Assembly (NCBI GenBank): GCA_041688815.1
Contig: JBDNHK010000023.1
Span: 10,361-74,360, forward strand
DNA: 64,000 nucleotides
Reading direction: 5' to 3'
Source of the DNA: Rhabdothermincola_A sp041688815
Lineage (GTDB): Bacteria; Actinomycetota; Acidimicrobiia; Acidimicrobiales; Acidimicrobilacustridaceae
Notes under the pieces: model-generated
What the model was told of the DNA's origin: nothing
The model's input: the letters and a program-made list of their open reading frames with translations, nothing else
The model's database searches: none
Made by a program: the position numbers and the translations under genes
Part shown: in pieces, positions 61,715-64,000 of the stretch
Layout: every line of letters begins with the position of its first letter
How positions within the stretch are numbered: the stretch's first letter is position 1

Positions 61715-61818
61715 CGCCTGTGGCCCGCGATGGGCCGCATCGCAGGTTCAGGTGGTCATCGTTCTCCTTGTTCATCCGTGTGGCGCATGGCTTCCGGGAG
61801 AGTTGCCCCCCGTTCGCG

Positions 61819-62541
61819 TCAGTTGCCGGGCAGGGTGATCGCGGAGGCCGGGGGCGCGGTGAGCACGGGGCCGCCGCCGGTGAGGGCTCGAGCCTCGTCG
61901 TTGGCGGCCATGTAGGCCTGGGTCCCGCGGACCTCGCGGTTGACGTAGAGGCGCATGTCGGGGTTGCCCCGGGCGGCCACCAGCAGGCTGGTGAGGTCGC
62001 CGTTGGCCCAGTCGAACCGGTCGGAGGCGGCGCGGGTGAGGTTGAGCTGGGTCACCGGGTTGGGTTCCGGCGAAGGGTCGACCTCGGGGAGCGGTTCCTG
62101 GCAGATGTCGTAGGACTCGAGCCCCGACCAGCGCGCGAAGACATCGGGGGTGATCAGCGCCGACAGCGTCCACGCCGCTTCGGTGTACTCGTCGGCGGTG
62201 CGGCCGCCGATCGGTTCGACGTAGAGAGCCAGATGTTTGCCGTTCGGTGACGGCTCGTAACGGCCGCCGGTGAGATCGACCAGGGCGCCTCGAGTGAACT
62301 CGAGGCCCATGGTGGCAAAGGCCTCTTCGTAGATCTGGCGGATGGAGTTCGGGTCCTGCGGGGGCAGCGTCTGGTCGGGCGAGATCGGGGGAAGCTTGGC
62401 GGCGGCCGTGGCGATCGTGGCGGCCGGGCCGGTCAGCGTGGTGGTGGGGATGGCCTCGGTGGCGGTGCCACTCGTGCAGCCGGCGGTGAGGCCGACAACG
62501 GCGAGCAGGCCGATCGCCGACGAGACCGTCCGCCGGTTCAG
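61819..62541 (-). CDS. Lipoprotein coupled to L,D-transpeptidase, probable CTG start
   Basis: A 240-residue secreted protein. If translation starts at CTG 62541, the N-terminus NRRTVSSAIGLLAVVGLTAGC is a complete lipoprotein signal with the lipobox LTAGC. No ATG, GTG or TTG is available at that end, and CTG shares CTGA with the stop of the transpeptidase gene, exactly like ATGA/GTGA overlaps elsewhere here. The mature part (IRQIYEEAFATMGLEFTRGALVDLTGGRYEPSPNGKHLALYVEP, then DVFARWSGLESYDICQEP) is not a family I can name. Likely an envelope protein working with the transpeptidase. Confidence 0.75.
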   Translation of the reverse strand: MNRRTVSSAIGLLAVVGLTAGCTSGTATEAIPTTTLTGPAATIATAAAKLPPISPDQTLPPQDPNSIRQIYEEAFATMGLEFTRGALVDLTGGRYEPSPNGKHLALYVEPIGGRTADEYTEAAWTLSALITPDVFARWSGLESYDICQEPLPEVDPSPEPNPVTQLNLTRAASDRFDWANGDLTSLLVAARGNPDMRLYVNREVRGTQAYMAANDEARALTGGGPVLTAPPASAITLPGN

Positions 62542-63338
62542 GCGATCACCTCGACCGGCACGCCCAGGGGCAGGATCTTCGAGAGTTCGGTGATGTCCTC
62601 GTTCGCCATGCGGAGGCAACCGTTGCTGACCTGCTGACCGATGTACTGGGGCTGGTTGGTGCCGTGGATGCCGAGTTGGCCCGGACCCCCGTTGAAGGTC
62701 TGGTGCACATCGGAGAAGCCCGAGAGCCCGTAGGCATACGGTCCGTACACGCCGCCGGGGTTCGGGGTCTTGACCAGCTCGGTGATGAAGTAGAGGCCAC
62801 CGGGGGTGGGGGTGTTGTTGGCGGCAACAGCGATCGGGATCTCCTTGATCACGTTGCCCTTCTCGTACACCGTGAGGTTGAACGACCCGAGGTCGGCCTC
62901 GATGCGGTACGGGTTGGCGGCCAGCGTGACGTCGGTGCGCTTGACCCACCCCGAGGATCCGTTGGGGCGCATCGGCAGGTACACCTCGACCCACTGACAG
63001 GCGTCGGCGACGGGGGCGTCCTTCACCAGGAAGAGCAGGTCGACCGGGGCGTTCGGGTCCTCGTTGATGTATCTGGGGTTGGTCATCGTTCGCACCGGCT
63101 CGGGGGCGGCGGGCGTCTCGTAGATGGCGAGCTCACCGGGCTCCTTGGCGGTGGCGGTGTAGCTGACGGACTTCGTGGCGGCCGCCCCGCACCCCGGGGG
63201 AAGGGTGGTCGCAGGGGCCGTGGGGGCCGGGGCGGAGATGGGGGGCAAGGTGTCGGAGGCGGTGCTCGACGAGCTGCCTCCGCACGCCGCCAGCACGAAG
63301 GCCAGGGCGACGACAAGGGCGGACAGACGGGTGCGCAT
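62538..63338 (-). CDS. L,D-transpeptidase (YkuD domain) lipoprotein
   Basis: A 266-residue lipoprotein. Signal and lipobox AFVLAACGG, a Pro/Ala-rich linker (TLPPISAPAPTAPATTLPP), an SH3-like part (VDLLFLVKDAPVADACQWVEVYLPMRPNGSSGWVKRTDV), and a YkuD domain with catalytic H225 (GIHGTNQ) and C241 (SNGCLR). It makes 3-3 crosslinks in peptidoglycan or joins proteins to it, as Ldt enzymes do in mycobacteria. ATG 63338 has a TACCCT box 8 nt before it. The neighbouring lipoprotein gene is coupled. Confidence 0.95.
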   Translation of the reverse strand: MRTRLSALVVALAFVLAACGGSSSSTASDTLPPISAPAPTAPATTLPPGCGAAATKSVSYTATAKEPGELAIYETPAAPEPVRTMTNPRYINEDPNAPVDLLFLVKDAPVADACQWVEVYLPMRPNGSSGWVKRTDVTLAANPYRIEADLGSFNLTVYEKGNVIKEIPIAVAANNTPTPGGLYFITELVKTPNPGGVYGPYAYGLSGFSDVHQTFNGGPGQLGIHGTNQPQYIGQQVSNGCLRMANEDITELSKILPLGVPVEVIA

Positions 63339-63346
63339 GACGGTGA

Positions 63347-63352
63347 AGGGTA
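63347..63352 (-). promoter_or_regulatory. -10 box (TACCCT) for the L,D-transpeptidase operon
   Basis: TACCCT on the minus strand, 8 nt, then ATG 63338. Confidence 0.55.
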
Positions 63353-63366
63353 CCGGCTCGACCGGT

Positions 63367-64000
63367 TCAGATGCGGTCGGTGGGGTTGATGTCCTCGAGT
63401 TCCTGGTGGGCCGTTTCGGGGTAGAACGCCGCGACCAGCACCACGAGGATCAGCGGCCCGACGGCCAACAGGGCGATGGCCGGGCCGAGGCCGCCGAAGC
63501 GGTCGGCCAGCCAGCCTGCAGCGAGCAGCCCGACGGCGCTCCCGGCGACGGCCACCACCTGGAGGCCCCCGTTGGCCCGTGCCCGTTGGGCTGTGGGGAA
63601 CAGTTCCGGGCCGTACACGGCGAGGGCGGGGATGGCCATCCCTCCGATGATCGCGGCCACGGCCGAGGCCGCCCAGAGGGGCCAGCCCCAGACCAGGTAG
63701 GTGAGCACGGTCAGCGTCACGCCGCCGCTCACGCCGATGATGCCGATGAGCCGCCGGCCCCGACGTTCGGCCAGTCGGCCGCCGACGATGATCCCGATTC
63801 CTCCGGGGGTGTTGGTGAGCAGCACGAAGGCGGTGATCTGCACCCCGGAGAAGTCTCGTTCGGTGCGCAGGTACTCGTTGAGGAACTGCGCGGCCGGGGC
63901 CACGAAGAGGCTCCAGCAGAACCCGGACGCGGCGAGCAGCACGAAGCGGCCCCACGCGAACCTCTCGCCGTTGGTGGCGGGCTGGTGACGGTGGAGCTCG
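63367..64000 (-). CDS. MFS transporter, C-terminal half (partial)
   Basis: The frame is open at the right edge; about 211 codons are in the window. It contains the last six helices or so of a major-facilitator protein: LVAPAAQFLNEYLRTERDFSGVQITAFVLLTNTPGGIGIIVGGRLAERRGRRLIG (with the GRLAERRGRR loop), VYGPELFPTAQRARANGG (a sugar- or metabolite-porter signature) and a last loop GWLADRFGGLGPA. The start lies outside. Substrate cannot be told. It ends 28 nt before the promoter region of the transpeptidase operon on the same strand. Confidence 0.85.
   Translation of the reverse strand, partial: ELHRHQPATNGERFAWGRFVLLAASGFCWSLFVAPAAQFLNEYLRTERDFSGVQITAFVLLTNTPGGIGIIVGGRLAERRGRRLIGIIGVSGGVTLTVLTYLVWGWPLWAASAVAAIIGGMAIPALAVYGPELFPTAQRARANGGLQVVAVAGSAVGLLAAGWLADRFGGLGPAIALLAVGPLILVVLVAAFYPETAHQELEDINPTDRI

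Overview
This is a GC-rich actinobacterial stretch with no insertion sequence, phage or CRISPR array that I can see. DUF3097, FmdB/GalU/MoeA in the mycobacterial order, F420-type luciferase-like oxidoreductases, an UppP, a DUF35/thiolase cluster and frequent GTG/TTG starts point to Actinomycetota. The mix (SCP-x-like thiolases, FlK-type thioesterase, two PIG-V-like mannosyltransferases, no mycolate genes) fits Acidimicrobiia best; that placement is inference.

Layout. 1-3.3 kb: a glycosyltransferase/sulfotransferase fragment, a short polysaccharide deacetylase, an enoyl-CoA hydratase and a DUF6159 membrane protein. 3.4-9.1 kb: a HerA-like ATPase, SbcD (Mre11), SbcC (Rad50) and a broken NurA-like gene, in the same order as the archaeal herA-mre11-rad50-nurA operon. 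9.1-15.9 kb: a DrrAB-like exporter, DUF3097, a second ABC exporter and an ABC-F ATPase. 16-18 kb: a PIG-V-like mannosyltransferase and a NifU-type Fe-S carrier. 18.4-23.1 kb: a two-domain DUF35 protein, two thiolase-like subunits, a patatin and a MarR regulator. 23.2-27.3 kb: flippase, a 56-residue ORF and dxs as a tightly overlapped operon, then a lipoprotein remnant and an FlK-type thioesterase. 27.4-31.5 kb: tldD followed by two tldE copies. 31.6-38.5 kb: uppP, a SAF protein, fmdB, galU, moeA, moaA, moaC and a GlpR-like membrane protein. 38.7-46.3 kb: a CAP-domain lipoprotein, tRNA-Ala(CGC), a MacB-type permease with a wrecked ATPase, a thiolase, a luciferase-like oxidoreductase, an isochorismatase-like protein, a TetR regulator and a 50-residue membrane protein. 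46.5-53.6 kb: a second PIG-V-like protein, another luciferase-like enzyme, Sua5, a membrane-anchored sulfite-oxidase-type molybdoenzyme and a desaturase behind a perfect 24-bp palindrome. 53.6-64 kb: SDR, glpX, a J-domain protein, two AI-2E-type transporters, an acyl-CoA synthetase with an alpha/beta hydrolase, an L,D-transpeptidase with a lipoprotein, and the end of an MFS transporter.

How genes connect. moeA/moaA/moaC make the cofactor used by the molybdoenzyme at 50 kb. dxs and uppP feed and recycle polyprenyl carriers used by PIG-V-like glycosyltransferases and peptidoglycan synthesis, which the L,D-transpeptidase modifies. CoA-linked genes (hydratase, three thiolase-fold proteins, thioesterase, acyl-CoA synthetase, desaturase) indicate lipid or steroid-like carbon metabolism.

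Three patterns stand out. (1) About twenty genes begin 6-9 nt after a TANNNT box, the layout of leaderless transcripts, and this fixes many starts. (2) Several genes (deacetylase, HerA, NurA, MacB ATPase, a lipoprotein) lack a conserved block while keeping frame at the gap; two of them also carry a nonsense or frameshift lesion. That is either real decay or an assembly defect. (3) Two short ORFs of 50 and 56 codons are supported by promoter or overlap geometry.
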